Source: Onstottus_B arcticum
GTDB taxonomy: Bacteria; Acidobacteriota; Blastocatellia; UBA7656
Length of the DNA stretch: 64,000 nucleotides
Direction: 5' to 3'
Assembly (NCBI GenBank): GCA_038040485.1
Contig: JBBPIE010000001.1
Span: 310,001 to 374,000 of the forward strand
Below the pieces are notes generated by a model. The model made no database searches. It was not told where the DNA came from and was given only the letters and a program-made list of their open reading frames with translations. This document shows positions 34,882 to 44,551 of the stretch, one piece after another; position 1 is the first letter of the stretch, and every line of letters starts with the position of its first letter. Made by a program: the position numbers and the translations under genes.

Positions 34882-36966
34882 CTAGTCGCCAAATCCTGCA
34901 GGTGCACTCTCAGGCTTAGCCTTCTTGATTTGAAGCTGAACGATTTGAGTGTCAGGCGTGGCTTCTTCCTTGAGAACGTGCTGCCGGTAGAGCTTCGCCA
35001 TGCGCTCGTTCTCCTGCACGCTGAGCTTCATCGCGCGCGCACGCTGTTTCTCTTCGCGAGCGTTCTTTGCGATGCCAAGATTGTCGAGATCGTGCTGAAT
35101 CTCGTTGGTCATGAGCGCCTCGTCGAGCTTCAGTGAGTGGGCCGAGCTGTCCAGCGCGACGCTTTTGCCGCCGGCGAAGATCTCGTGACGCCCGTTCTCT
35201 TCGTACCACTTCGTGAGCGTAGCAGTCATATGCATCTTCTCGATGATGTTGCGCCAGCCCACACCTGTGTTGTAAGCGCAGAACGAAATCTCACCTTCCT
35301 GAGTCGCGTACGGAATGATGCACTGCTCGGTGCGGCGGAAGTCGTAATTGAACAAATCCTGGAACCACATTCCCGCGATAAACAGGAAGTTCCAGCGGTC
35401 CGCGCGCCGCTTTTGGATGTCCTCGACGGTTCGTGAGCCCGACACTTTGCCATAATCCTTGCCCGACGCGCCGAAGGACTTGTCGAACTTCATCATCAGG
35501 TCTTTGATCCGGAAATGAGTCGGCGCCTTGAACGGATCGTAGTTGCGCAACAGCGCCAGTCCGGCGCCTAGCAGCGAGAGTTTCTTTCCGCGGGCCGCGT
35601 CGTTGACCTTCATTAGATCTTTGGCAAACTGGGCGGCGTCAAGGAAGGCCGTTACCGGAGCCGACTCTTTTGTTTCCTTGTCGATCATCAGGGCCATCCC
35701 GATTCCACAGTTCGGATGGCATCCGCAGTTCAACTGACCCCAGTCGCCCTGCGGCCCGTGCACAAGATCGGCCCAATCCGAAAAAGTCCCCATGAACGAT
35801 ATCGGGAACCAGTCGCGAATCGGCTCGCCGAGCCCGGTTTGGTTCTTGATGTCGTGCGCCATGTGGGAAAGCGTGTACCGCTGGGCGTGGCGCCGCTCGT
35901 CGGTGATTTCCTCGTCGCGGCCGGTGAACGACACCGGCTGGAACGACAGGAAAGATATTTTCTTGGGGTTGTCTAGCGCGAACTTGATGATGCGCCCTAC
36001 CTGCTCATTGTTTATGCCGTTGACGATCGTAGTGACCGGAACGATTTCGACACCCGCGCCGTGAAGGTTCTCGATCGCTCGGAGCTTCACGTCGAACAGG
36101 TTGCCAACTTTGCGATGCTCGTTCGCGGCGTTGCCTATTCCATCAAACTGGAGATAGGCATAACGCAACCCGGCCTCGGCTGCCTGGACACAGAATTCAG
36201 GACTCTTGGCGAACTCGATCCCGTTGGTCGCTGCCTGCACGCTGTTGTATCCGACCTTGCGGGCGTAACGGACGGCATCGAGAAAGTAAGGCGACATCGT
36301 CGGCTCGCCGCCCGAGAACTGAACCGACATCTGCCGGCGCGGCTTTATCGAGATGGCGTTGTCCAGCAGCGTCTGAATGTCTTCCCAGGTCAGCTCGTGG
36401 ACGAACCCGACCTGATTCGCATCCATGAAGCACGGATCGCACATCATGTTGCATCGGTTGGTAAGGTCGATGGTGAGAACCGAGCCGCGGCCATGTTTGA
36501 CCGTGCTCGACCCGTGATTGTGAAGCTTCTCATCGTTGTGCGCGCGAATGTCGCGGCCGGGGAAAACTTCTTCGAGGTGTTTAAAGAACGCGGGGTCGAT
36601 CGACATAACGTCTTCGAAGTGGCCGTGTTTCTCACAATCTTTGATCATCAGAATCTTGCCGTCGCGTTCGATGATCTGAGCTTTGATCTCGCCGATTCTT
36701 TCGTTGAGCAGAATCTCGTGGGGCAGCTTGCCGTCGACGATCTGCTGGCGAATTTCGGGAATGCACTTGGGGCACAGCGAATCGGTCGTGCGCGGCCAGC
36801 CCAGCGGCGGCTTGGTCTTCTGATAGGACTTCAGGAGTGGCTTGTCTGACCACTTCGGCGTGAAGGATGGCCTCTGTTTGATACGATTGAGCGGCTCGTA
36901 GACGTGCCACGCAAGGTTAGCAGCTACGGCCATTCCCTTCTCCATATATTTCGTCGGCTTATGCAT
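34882..36966 (-). CDS. Tetraether-synthase-like (Tes/MJ0619-like) radical SAM enzyme
   Basis: 694 aa. The N-terminal domain (about 60-125) is a rubredoxin-like metal site: SLCPKC (C65, C68) and DCEKHGHF (C111, H114), followed by the radical SAM core with CX3CX2C in RCNMMCDPCF (C172, C176, C179) and SGGEPTMSP. This two-part layout is that of MJ0619/Tes-type enzymes, which in archaea join lipid chains to make membrane-spanning tetraethers; homologues occur in Acidobacteriota, which make iso-diabolic acid and branched tetraethers. The C-terminal about 200 residues carry further Cys (CGCHPNCG, EQCIIPYA). The ATG at 36966 has GGAGAG upstream. The lipid role is inference; a methyltransferase role is the alternative. 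Confidence 0.85.
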   Translation of the reverse strand: MHKPTKYMEKGMAVAANLAWHVYEPLNRIKQRPSFTPKWSDKPLLKSYQKTKPPLGWPRTTDSLCPKCIPEIRQQIVDGKLPHEILLNERIGEIKAQIIERDGKILMIKDCEKHGHFEDVMSIDPAFFKHLEEVFPGRDIRAHNDEKLHNHGSSTVKHGRGSVLTIDLTNRCNMMCDPCFMDANQVGFVHELTWEDIQTLLDNAISIKPRRQMSVQFSGGEPTMSPYFLDAVRYARKVGYNSVQAATNGIEFAKSPEFCVQAAEAGLRYAYLQFDGIGNAANEHRKVGNLFDVKLRAIENLHGAGVEIVPVTTIVNGINNEQVGRIIKFALDNPKKISFLSFQPVSFTGRDEEITDERRHAQRYTLSHMAHDIKNQTGLGEPIRDWFPISFMGTFSDWADLVHGPQGDWGQLNCGCHPNCGIGMALMIDKETKESAPVTAFLDAAQFAKDLMKVNDAARGKKLSLLGAGLALLRNYDPFKAPTHFRIKDLMMKFDKSFGASGKDYGKVSGSRTVEDIQKRRADRWNFLFIAGMWFQDLFNYDFRRTEQCIIPYATQEGEISFCAYNTGVGWRNIIEKMHMTATLTKWYEENGRHEIFAGGKSVALDSSAHSLKLDEALMTNEIQHDLDNLGIAKNAREEKQRARAMKLSVQENERMAKLYRQHVLKEEATPDTQIVQLQIKKAKPESAPAGFGD

Positions 36967-37079
36967 ATGTCATCTCTCCTCGTCGTCTTCCGCGAAGCTT
37001 CAAGAACTCCCACCGGCTTCGCGGTCACTTGTTTTCAATGTGCAAGTGCTTTCGTCGCACTTATCTCTCAGTCAAGTCC

Positions 37080-38105
37080 TTATTCGGTCTGTTCGATCTG
37101 GTACAAGTTCTGAATCGCCTGAACAGCTTCGCCCCGAACGGCTCCCTTGACCCCGAGCGTTTGTGGATCGCGCCAGTTGTCGAGAGTCGCGACCTGATGG
37201 ACGCATGCGATGGTGCAATAATCGGCGCAAGCTTTCTTGGTCAGGTACTCGCGGCGAATGTCTTCCACTGTGTAGCTTTCGAGCGGAACGGCCGGGTAGC
37301 CTCGCTGCTGGGAGCAATAATGGACAAGCCCGTCTTCACAGATGTAGAGGTAGCGAGCCCCGGCGCGGCATCGCCAGCCGTTGGGCTTGCCATCCACAAG
37401 GTTCTTCTGAAAGCGATTGACCCTGGTGTGCCCCTTCTTACCCAGGTCTTTCATCTTGAAGTAGATGTCTCGTTCAACGCCCTTGAGAGGCTTTAGAGTC
37501 CCAAGCCCGTCGTGAATGATGCCGAGCGAACTCGACAAGCCCAACTCGACTGCGCGCCGGCCCACGGTCAGCGCGTCTTCGGGTGTCTTGATCCCACCGC
37601 CGATTACAGAGTTGATGTTGACGCGAAACTCTGCGAGCTGGGAGAGCCACTCGAGTTTCTTGTCGAGCAACTTCAGGCTCTTTTTTGAAACATCGTCGGG
37701 CTGCACGTTATCGATGCTGATCTGCATGTACTCGAGGCCCACCCTGTTGAGCTTCCTGATCTTCTCCTGAGTTAGCAGATATCCGTTTGTAATGAGGCAG
37801 GCGCGCATGCCACGTTTCCGAATTTTCGCGATAATACCTTCGATCTCAGGATGCAACAGCGGTTCGCCTCCGCTGATGATAATTGCAGTGGTCCCAAGGT
37901 CAGCCAACTTATCCAACCTCCGAAACATTACTTCGGTTGGGACAGGCTTGGAGTAGTCGTCGTATTCATTGCAGTAGGCACATGCCAGATTGCACCGGCG
38001 GATCGGTATGATGTGGGCTAGAACGGGATGATCGGTTGACCATAGCCCCTTGGCCATAAAGGTGAACTCGCGCCAATAGATTCTTAATTTACTGGAGACC
38101 TTCAT
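37080..38105 (-). CDS. Radical SAM/SPASM protein (HpnH-like)
   Basis: 341 aa. CX3CX2C cluster site in RRCNLACAYCNEYDD (C38, C42, C45), SGGEPLLHPE for SAM binding, and a SPASM-like C-terminal Cys set (GWRCRAGARYLYICEDG, HYCSQQ, CADYCTIACVH) that would bind auxiliary Fe-S clusters. The N-terminus resembles HpnH, the hopanoid adenosyl-transferring enzyme, but the family cannot be fixed by eye. It lies 113 bp upstream of the Tes-like gene on the same strand, suggesting a shared pathway, possibly lipid modification. Confidence 0.85.
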   Translation of the reverse strand: MKVSSKLRIYWREFTFMAKGLWSTDHPVLAHIIPIRRCNLACAYCNEYDDYSKPVPTEVMFRRLDKLADLGTTAIIISGGEPLLHPEIEGIIAKIRKRGMRACLITNGYLLTQEKIRKLNRVGLEYMQISIDNVQPDDVSKKSLKLLDKKLEWLSQLAEFRVNINSVIGGGIKTPEDALTVGRRAVELGLSSSLGIIHDGLGTLKPLKGVERDIYFKMKDLGKKGHTRVNRFQKNLVDGKPNGWRCRAGARYLYICEDGLVHYCSQQRGYPAVPLESYTVEDIRREYLTKKACADYCTIACVHQVATLDNWRDPQTLGVKGAVRGEAVQAIQNLYQIEQTE

Positions 38106-38589
38106 ATATCTTTGAAGCTAAGAACTTGAAGCAAGCCCGGTTCAGTTGAGGCCGGTGAAGCACCAAACTAGGGCGTACGGCTTACAAGAGCAATTGATAT
38201 TCCCCGTTCGAGCCAGCCTTGGATTACACTATCAAGCCGCCTGCTTTCTCCACATAACCCCACCGCGACTTCTGCATCCGCATCCCAGCAGAACCCGACA
38301 TTTCAGCTTTTGACACAACGAGGGAACTGAGGAGCGTTGGCGTTGCGGCTTTATGACTCAGCCACCGGGTCGAACCCTCGAGCACAGTCACTTTGACCCG
38401 AACCCCAGGATTCGCTCCGCTACCTTCCCCATCAAGCCCAGCCAAAGGCGAGCAGGCATAATAGCACAACCCAGGCACTTTACAGCCCGTGGACGGAGCG
38501 AAGCTGGAGAAAGAATTGTCCTCCAGGAAACTTGTTGTTTGCGTCTTGGCGGGCCGGAAGAATGTCCGAGTCACCGATGCGAGAGGGAA
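38106..38589. other. Gene-free interval between radical SAM gene and tRNA-His
   Basis: About 480 bp. Frames here either run into tRNA-His or have no recognisable protein character. No hairpin repeat or second tRNA was seen. It must contain the promoter of the radical SAM pair, but I cannot place it. Confidence 0.4.
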
Positions 38590-38664
38590 GGCGAGCAGAG
38601 GGTCTCGAACCCTCGACCTCCAGGGCCACAACCTGGCGCTCTAACCAACTGAGCTATGCCCGCC
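38590..38664 (-). tRNA. tRNA-His (GUG anticodon)
   Basis: 75 nt on the minus strand. Acceptor stem GCGGGCA pairs with TGCTCGC (one G-U), and the extra 5' G (-1) faces C73, the identity pair of tRNA-His. Anticodon stem CCAGG/CCTGG encloses TTGTGGC with anticodon GTG; the T arm is GAGGGTTCGAGACCCTC. CCA is not encoded. Confidence 0.96.
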
Positions 38665-38937
38665 ATAGCAATCATCAAGATTGGACGGCTTGGACTTTTA
38701 CTCTGTCCTAAGGTGCGTGTCCTGTCAATCGAAGTTCGAGTTGGCCGGTGAAGCTCCGTGCGTTGACACTGTCAAAGTCGCTGGGATAGACTTATTCAAC
38801 GCATCGAATTGAGTGGAGCCCGGTTGTCGCACGCATGATCTATGAACCTCATGCGAAGCGGTGCGCTCGCGGTGGCAGGTCACGCGAGAGCATTCTGACG
38901 GGTTGGCCAGGTTGCAGGGAGAGTTCAGGAGGAACCA

Positions 38938-40203
38938 ATGTTCAGCTCAATGCTAAAGCGAGTCGCTGCCCTAATCGCGCTCGCCGTCGTTTCAGCAACC
39001 ATCACATTTGCGCAGACTGGGTCCGTGGAGGGAACGGTTAGAGTTCTCGAGAGTGGCGCTAAGAAGGCCGTGCCCAACGCCGTCATTGATATTTACCGAA
39101 CCGACATCAAGGGACACTGGACGGTCAAGGCCGACAAAGGTGGCCATTTCATAATGCTCGGCCTTCCGCTGCAAGGCACTTTTACTTTCATAGCATCCGC
39201 GCCAAACATTGCACCCACTTATTTGGGTGGCGTCCGGATAACACAAACTCCGATAGTGGATATGGATGTGCTGCCAGGTGACGGGTCGACTATGACGCTG
39301 GAACAGATCGTGGCCCAACAGAAGTCAGGTGGAGCTGGCAAGGGGGCAGGCCCAGCCGCTTCGCCGGGAGACCGTGCGAAGGCCGAAGTCGCTCAGAAGG
39401 AGTACGAGCAAAAGAAAAAGGAAGGCGAAGCGCTTCAGGCAAACTTCGATCTAGCCCGAACACACTACAACACCGGTATCGAGTTGACCAAAGCGACGCC
39501 TCCAAACTACGTGGCGGCGCTTAGCGAATTTGAGCAGGCCGCGACTGTCGACCCTGGCAAGCACGTGGCGATGCTGCTCCTTTCTTACAGGTCATACGCT
39601 AATTTGGCTGAATCTCACTACCAGATCGGTGTCGAGCTTTTCAATCAGAGGAAGCGCGACGAAGCCAAGCCACACTTTACAAAAGCGGTGGAGTCGGCGA
39701 ATCGGGCGATAACGGCGGCTTCGGGTGATACGGCGCAAAACAACCCTAACCTCACCAACGACATGGTGATCTACTACAACATTCTTGCCAAGAACGCGAT
39801 TCTGCTTGTTCAGCATTACAACGCCGCCGACCTCGTTGATGGAACGGTCAAGTCGCTCGATACGGCTGCGACGCTCGACCCTACTAACAAGAACAAGTGG
39901 GGAGTTCAAAAGGGCGAGCTGTACTTTGGCGCCGGACGGACGGATGACGCTGTGGCTGCCTACAAAACTGTGCTTGCAGTTGACCCGGCAAATATTGATG
40001 CGCTGTATGGGCTCGGACTGACGCTGATTGCCGGAACTGAGAAAGCACAGATTCAGGAGGGCGCAAACACACTCGCCGACTTCGTCAGCAAGGCGCCCGC
40101 GACCGACAAGCGCGTGCCCATCGTCAAGGACGCTCTCGAGGGCGTCAAGAACGCTTACAAGGTTGAAGCGGAGAAACCTGCGAGGCGTGCGAAGAAACCC
40201 TAA
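38938..40203 (+). CDS. Secreted CarboxypepD_reg + TPR protein
   Basis: 421 aa. Signal peptide (RVAALIALAVVSATITFAQ), a carboxypeptidase-regulatory-like beta-sandwich (about 28-110: SVEGTVRVLESGAKKAVPNA), a Gly/Ala linker, a charged helix (KAEVAQKEYEQKKKEGEAL) and several TPR-like repeats to about 400, ending in a basic tail. AGGAGG precedes the ATG. This type of secreted scaffold is typical of Acidobacteriota; a second one is at 57314-58351. Its partner is unknown. Confidence 0.85.
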   Translation: MFSSMLKRVAALIALAVVSATITFAQTGSVEGTVRVLESGAKKAVPNAVIDIYRTDIKGHWTVKADKGGHFIMLGLPLQGTFTFIASAPNIAPTYLGGVRITQTPIVDMDVLPGDGSTMTLEQIVAQQKSGGAGKGAGPAASPGDRAKAEVAQKEYEQKKKEGEALQANFDLARTHYNTGIELTKATPPNYVAALSEFEQAATVDPGKHVAMLLLSYRSYANLAESHYQIGVELFNQRKRDEAKPHFTKAVESANRAITAASGDTAQNNPNLTNDMVIYYNILAKNAILLVQHYNAADLVDGTVKSLDTAATLDPTNKNKWGVQKGELYFGAGRTDDAVAAYKTVLAVDPANIDALYGLGLTLIAGTEKAQIQEGANTLADFVSKAPATDKRVPIVKDALEGVKNAYKVEAEKPARRAKKP

Positions 40204-40380
40204 GCGTCTCGATGCTCGAGCTTTCGCGACTCTCGGCCGCCTGACACGACCCCGGCGTCCGTCAGCCGTCCCATCAGCCCCTTCTGACCATCCGAGTTCG
40301 AAGCGCCGCGACCCCGATAATCGACCGGCGCGGTAAGGATGTTGTCCGATGCCCGCGACTAAGATAGCGAGGAAGGGACG

Positions 40381-43300
40381 ATGAGCGAGCGCGCACACAA
40401 CAATTCGGCGAGAACCGCGATCGCGATTGTGGCGCTTCTTTTCCTGCTCGCGGCGGGCGCTGGGTGGTTCACCCAGGCGTCCGCTCGTCCCTCCCACGAT
40501 CCCCACTCTCAGCTCAAGACAAACCTAACATCGCCGCACCGTGAAGAGTTCAACAAGGCGCTAGAGTCGCTGGAGAATCTGGACGAGCAGGGAACGCTGG
40601 ACCTGTGGGAGGCCGCGCTGGAAAACCTCAGCCCGGAACTCCGTTTGCGCGCGTGGACCAGGTACAGGCTGCTGCAACCGAAGCTGGTGCGCAACGAGCT
40701 GGTTCCTCGGATAGCTCGAATCGGGACAGGAGCTGAAACAATCCAGCGTCTTGCAAACGAAGATGGGCTGGTACTGTCGGTTTGGTCTTCGAGTGGGGAT
40801 CAGACCGTCGCCGCTGCGTCGCCGCGATTGATCGAGAGGCTCCGAAGCGCCGGCGTTAGCGTGGATGTTGTCTACGACTCAATCGCCGAGTGGCAGAAGG
40901 CGCGCGCGGAAGGTGATGATCTGGCCAGGGCAATCACGCCTGATTACCAGGCGGCGGCCGCATCGCGATCACAAATGCGCATCGCGGTCATCGACCTGGC
41001 AAATCACCAGCCAGGATCGCGCCGCGCTGAATGGCTCGGCGACCGCGAGAACACCTTGATGAGCACCAGCTCACGGGTTGCCTACCTGGATATCTTCGAG
41101 TCGGACGGTTCCCCAGAGTCTATCGACTCGCACATAAGGAATGAATACACCGGTCGCGGTTTCAAGCTCATCGGATTCCTTGGTCCGGATGAATTTGCTG
41201 AGGCAGCTCCGCGGTTGTTTCCCGGCAAGAGTTTCGACGCCGGTCGCCGGGCGGCTAGCGCGACCGGCCAGGTTCAAGCGACGCTCGCGGAAGGCGGCTT
41301 TCACAGCTATGAAGAAACCAAAGCTGAATTCAAATCGCTGGCCGACGCGCACCCCGACCTGGCTCAATACGTAAGCCTTGGGACGAGCTTCGAAGGAAGA
41401 GAGATTTTCGCCCTCAAGATAACTCGCGACCCGGCGCTCGACGATTCCAGTAAGCCCGACGCACTAATAACCGGCTGTCATCATGCCCGGGAGTGGATAT
41501 CGGTCGAGGCGCCGGTTTACTTCGCGAACCAGCTTGTCACTCGCTACGCGATTGATGATCAGATCAAGTATCTTGCCGATCATTTGCAGATCTGGATCGT
41601 GCCGATAGTGAACCCGGACGGGCTGACATACAGTCAAGCCGTGCCCAACGACAGCTTTGACCCAATCAGGCTATGGCGCAAGAACAGGCGCACCTTCAGC
41701 TTCGGCAATTGCTTGTCGTCTGTCGGCGTGGATTTGAATCGAAACTACGCTTATCAATGGCGGCTCAGCGATGACAATCCATGCGCGAACTATTGCGATG
41801 GAGGCCGGGAGTGTTTCAACGACGACATCGGCGCAAGCGACGATCCGCGGAACGACATATATCGCGGTCCCGGTGCGGCGAGCGAGCCTGAGGTTAAAGC
41901 GATTAAGAAGCTGATGGACGATCCGAATCGTCATTTCAGGGCGCAGCTTGATTATCACAACTACTCGCAACTAATCCTCTATCCCTGGGGCTATCAGCAG
42001 TTCGAAACGCCCGATGCGTCAACACTTTCTTCGCTCGCTCAGCGAATGTCCAGCGACATGCGCGCGGTAGCGAACCGGTTTTACAGACCGGAGCAATCGA
42101 TTGATCTTTACGCCACGACCGGCTCGTCAACCGACTATGCGTACGGAACGAATCGGGTTCCAGCGCCTTTTGTGATCGAGATGAGACCCGACTGCTGCAA
42201 TTTCACGATACCCGAGCGCGATATTCCGGTCGTGAACAGGGAGAACTGGGCGGGCGCGCTTGCGGTGCTGCGGTGGGCGGCGGGTCCGCCGATTCTCGAG
42301 TCGGTCAAGGCTTACAGCCGCTCGGGTGGAGACTTCTCGAAGCTCGTTTATTCCGCGCGGTGGAACCAGCCGGCTGACACTTCGACAGGCGCCAGAGAGT
42401 TGGTCATCGACACTCGCTTCCCGGGGATCGAGCCGGGCCCGGTGCAACTGCATTTGCAATTCTCAAAGCCGATGAACACCTCGTTGAATCCGATTGCGAC
42501 GCTGGGCCGCGGCGCGAATACCGGCGAGCTCGTCCTGACCGCCGTGGGTCCGAATGAAGGCTGGCAGAAGTCTGTCTATCAAGATGACACGTGGATCGGC
42601 GAGGCGATTATCACTCAGGACGAAGATTTGATCACATCCTGGCGCCTATCGGTATCTGCGCCTGACCCCGCGGGTCTATTGCTGGATGGCAGGCCCGAGT
42701 CTGTAGCGAGTTACGCGACGGGGACCGGACAATGGCTGAATTACGAAGACGCAAACAGCAGCGACGCGAGCGGCGGCGCGGATAACGAACACGTTTTACC
42801 GCCCACTCTTCGAGGCGACTTGTTGAACATTTTCCTCGCCAAGCCTGCAGGCGGCGAGAGGCTGGCTGCCGGTGATACTTATTCCGTCGCGTGGACCATT
42901 CCCAAGGATTCGGGCTTCGTCCCCGTCCGACAAGACCTGCTCCTGTCGACTGATGGCGGCGCGAGTTTCGCTCATGTCGCCACAGGTCTTCCCGGCGCCG
43001 TAGAGAAGTTTCCGATAGTCCTGCCGGCGGTTGCCACCACGCGCGCCCGCGTTCGAGTGCTGGCCATCGAAGGCTCTCTCGGAAGCGCTCTTGTGGGAGA
43101 TGGCCTCTTTGATTTCACGATTGGCGCCAACCTCGGTTCGGCGGTCGACATCAGCTTCGTTTCGTCGGAGAAGGTAAGCCAGAGTTGGGCTGACCCGCCG
43201 TCGGAAGATGTTCCGGACGGGTCGAGCGGCTCTTTGCGGTTTGTCGTCAACTTGCGCCTGACGAACCACGTCTCCGCGACGATACTCAATCCTTTCCTGC

Positions 43301-43563
43301 GCATTGACGAGCTCACGCGCAGCAACGTCCTGCTGACCCGTGATCCCGGTTCGCGCTCGATTGTGGGCGCGCTTCAGAAGATCGAGGCCGGCGGCGACAA
43401 CGCGCTAGCGGCCGGCGAGAGCGTTCAGATTCGGCTTGTCCTGGGATTGGTTAAGAAGAAGAAGTTCAATCTATCGGTAATGCTGTTCGGCGTTCCGCTG
43501 AGCGGTTCCATCAGTCCCGGCTCGCCGGTCGCTGTGTGGAGCGGTAAGCCAAAAACCAGGTAA
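40381..43563 (+). CDS. Secreted M14-family zinc carboxypeptidase
   Basis: 1060 aa. An N-terminal membrane/signal segment (residues 13-33) is followed by a prodomain-like region and an M14 catalytic domain: zinc ligands H368 and E371 in GCHHAREW, substrate-binding VGVDLNRNYAYQW, the third zinc ligand in LDYHNYSQLILYPWGYQ, and the catalytic Glu in FVIEMRPDC. The C-terminal 400 residues are beta-rich (proprotein-convertase P-like and Ig-like domains). It probably cleaves C-terminal residues of proteins outside the cell. The ATG has GGAAGGG upstream. Confidence 0.92.
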   Translation: MSERAHNNSARTAIAIVALLFLLAAGAGWFTQASARPSHDPHSQLKTNLTSPHREEFNKALESLENLDEQGTLDLWEAALENLSPELRLRAWTRYRLLQPKLVRNELVPRIARIGTGAETIQRLANEDGLVLSVWSSSGDQTVAAASPRLIERLRSAGVSVDVVYDSIAEWQKARAEGDDLARAITPDYQAAAASRSQMRIAVIDLANHQPGSRRAEWLGDRENTLMSTSSRVAYLDIFESDGSPESIDSHIRNEYTGRGFKLIGFLGPDEFAEAAPRLFPGKSFDAGRRAASATGQVQATLAEGGFHSYEETKAEFKSLADAHPDLAQYVSLGTSFEGREIFALKITRDPALDDSSKPDALITGCHHAREWISVEAPVYFANQLVTRYAIDDQIKYLADHLQIWIVPIVNPDGLTYSQAVPNDSFDPIRLWRKNRRTFSFGNCLSSVGVDLNRNYAYQWRLSDDNPCANYCDGGRECFNDDIGASDDPRNDIYRGPGAASEPEVKAIKKLMDDPNRHFRAQLDYHNYSQLILYPWGYQQFETPDASTLSSLAQRMSSDMRAVANRFYRPEQSIDLYATTGSSTDYAYGTNRVPAPFVIEMRPDCCNFTIPERDIPVVNRENWAGALAVLRWAAGPPILESVKAYSRSGGDFSKLVYSARWNQPADTSTGARELVIDTRFPGIEPGPVQLHLQFSKPMNTSLNPIATLGRGANTGELVLTAVGPNEGWQKSVYQDDTWIGEAIITQDEDLITSWRLSVSAPDPAGLLLDGRPESVASYATGTGQWLNYEDANSSDASGGADNEHVLPPTLRGDLLNIFLAKPAGGERLAAGDTYSVAWTIPKDSGFVPVRQDLLLSTDGGASFAHVATGLPGAVEKFPIVLPAVATTRARVRVLAIEGSLGSALVGDGLFDFTIGANLGSAVDISFVSSEKVSQSWADPPSEDVPDGSSGSLRFVVNLRLTNHVSATILNPFLRIDELTRSNVLLTRDPGSRSIVGALQKIEAGGDNALAAGESVQIRLVLGLVKKKKFNLSVMLFGVPLSGSISPGSPVAVWSGKPKTR

Positions 43564-43613
43564 GGCTCGGTCGTCAAGCGAGCGGTCGCTGTTTGGTTTT
43601 CCTTGTACCTTGT

Positions 43614-44546
43614 TCAGCGCCAGGCGAGAGTCGCAAGTCCGGCCGCTCCGGCAAGCTGGTCAAACCTTATCGCCTCTCCAGCGAGGTCAACTCCAAACTC
43701 GGCGGCGTCAACCGGCGTGGGCTCGCTGTCGGTCGCATCGGCCACAGCGCGCCGGGCTTCGGCCTGGTCGATGCCGCCAGTCGCCAGCATCCTGGTCAGC
43801 GCAGCTCCGCCGTTCTCATTCAAACGATCTCGATAATACAGGGCGAAGCGATGCAACTCGTCCCCGCACGACTGGCGATCGCATACGCAGGTGCGGATAA
43901 GCACGGGCTCACCGTTTCGAACTATCACCGAAGTAAACCCGCTCCGATTCCCCGACACCAATATCTTATCGCCGGGCTCGTCGTCCCACATAAGCCACTG
44001 CGCTTCGCCCATGTGACGCGGCAGAAGCATCCCTGCGTTCCAACCGAGCCCGGCGAAGACCGACTCGTACTCGGAGAGCACTCGGTCGTTTGCCACCGTC
44101 ACAAGATAACGGGCGTGTTGACCAGCCGAACTAATCTGCTGGCGCGAGATGCGCAGCTCGCTCAAAGGTGACGCGATCACTCGCTCGATCTTCCAGCCGA
44201 GTATCTCGCTCAACTCGCGGGAGTTCCGCGTAGTTTCCTCAATCGTGACGACAAGCGTTCGAGCCGCGCCGTCGGGCAGCGCGACGGACCACCGTTTCTT
44301 GTTCGCAAGCCCCGCAGCTTCGGCCGTTTGAGTGATTACCTCCGCCAGTTCGTCCGGGTTCTGGATATTCGGCTCGTCAAAGCTCGGGGTAATAAGGCCT
44401 GGCCGCAACTCGGTGACCGCGCTGGACGAGAGCGAAAACCCGCCGCGTCCGCGCCGAAGCTCGACCAGGGCGAAGTTGTCGTCAACGAACCCGGCTGCCG
44501 TGTTTGGCGCGCGCGGAGCAAGAAGGTACCTTTGTAGAGCTGACAT
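43614..44546 (-). CDS. pilM: PilM-like actin-fold protein
   Basis: 310 aa, actin/hexokinase-fold protein of type IV pilus and type II secretion systems that binds the cytoplasmic tail of the PilN/GspL partner. Visible features: N-terminal GFVDDNFALVELRRG and KRWSVALPDGAARTLVV as in PilM/GspL, and a C-terminal GGAALTRMLATGG phosphate-loop-like motif. It is the last gene of the secretion operon, 5 bp after a pseudopilin gene. No PilN or PilO follows within the window; the next gene is convergent. Confidence 0.82.
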   Translation of the reverse strand: MSALQRYLLAPRAPNTAAGFVDDNFALVELRRGRGGFSLSSSAVTELRPGLITPSFDEPNIQNPDELAEVITQTAEAAGLANKKRWSVALPDGAARTLVVTIEETTRNSRELSEILGWKIERVIASPLSELRISRQQISSAGQHARYLVTVANDRVLSEYESVFAGLGWNAGMLLPRHMGEAQWLMWDDEPGDKILVSGNRSGFTSVIVRNGEPVLIRTCVCDRQSCGDELHRFALYYRDRLNENGGAALTRMLATGGIDQAEARRAVADATDSEPTPVDAAEFGVDLAGEAIRFDQLAGAAGLATLAWR

Positions 44547-44551
44547 TCTGG

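Noticed and set aside
38224..38631. 135-codon minus-strand frame
   Set aside because: It overlaps tRNA-His and has no recognisable domain.
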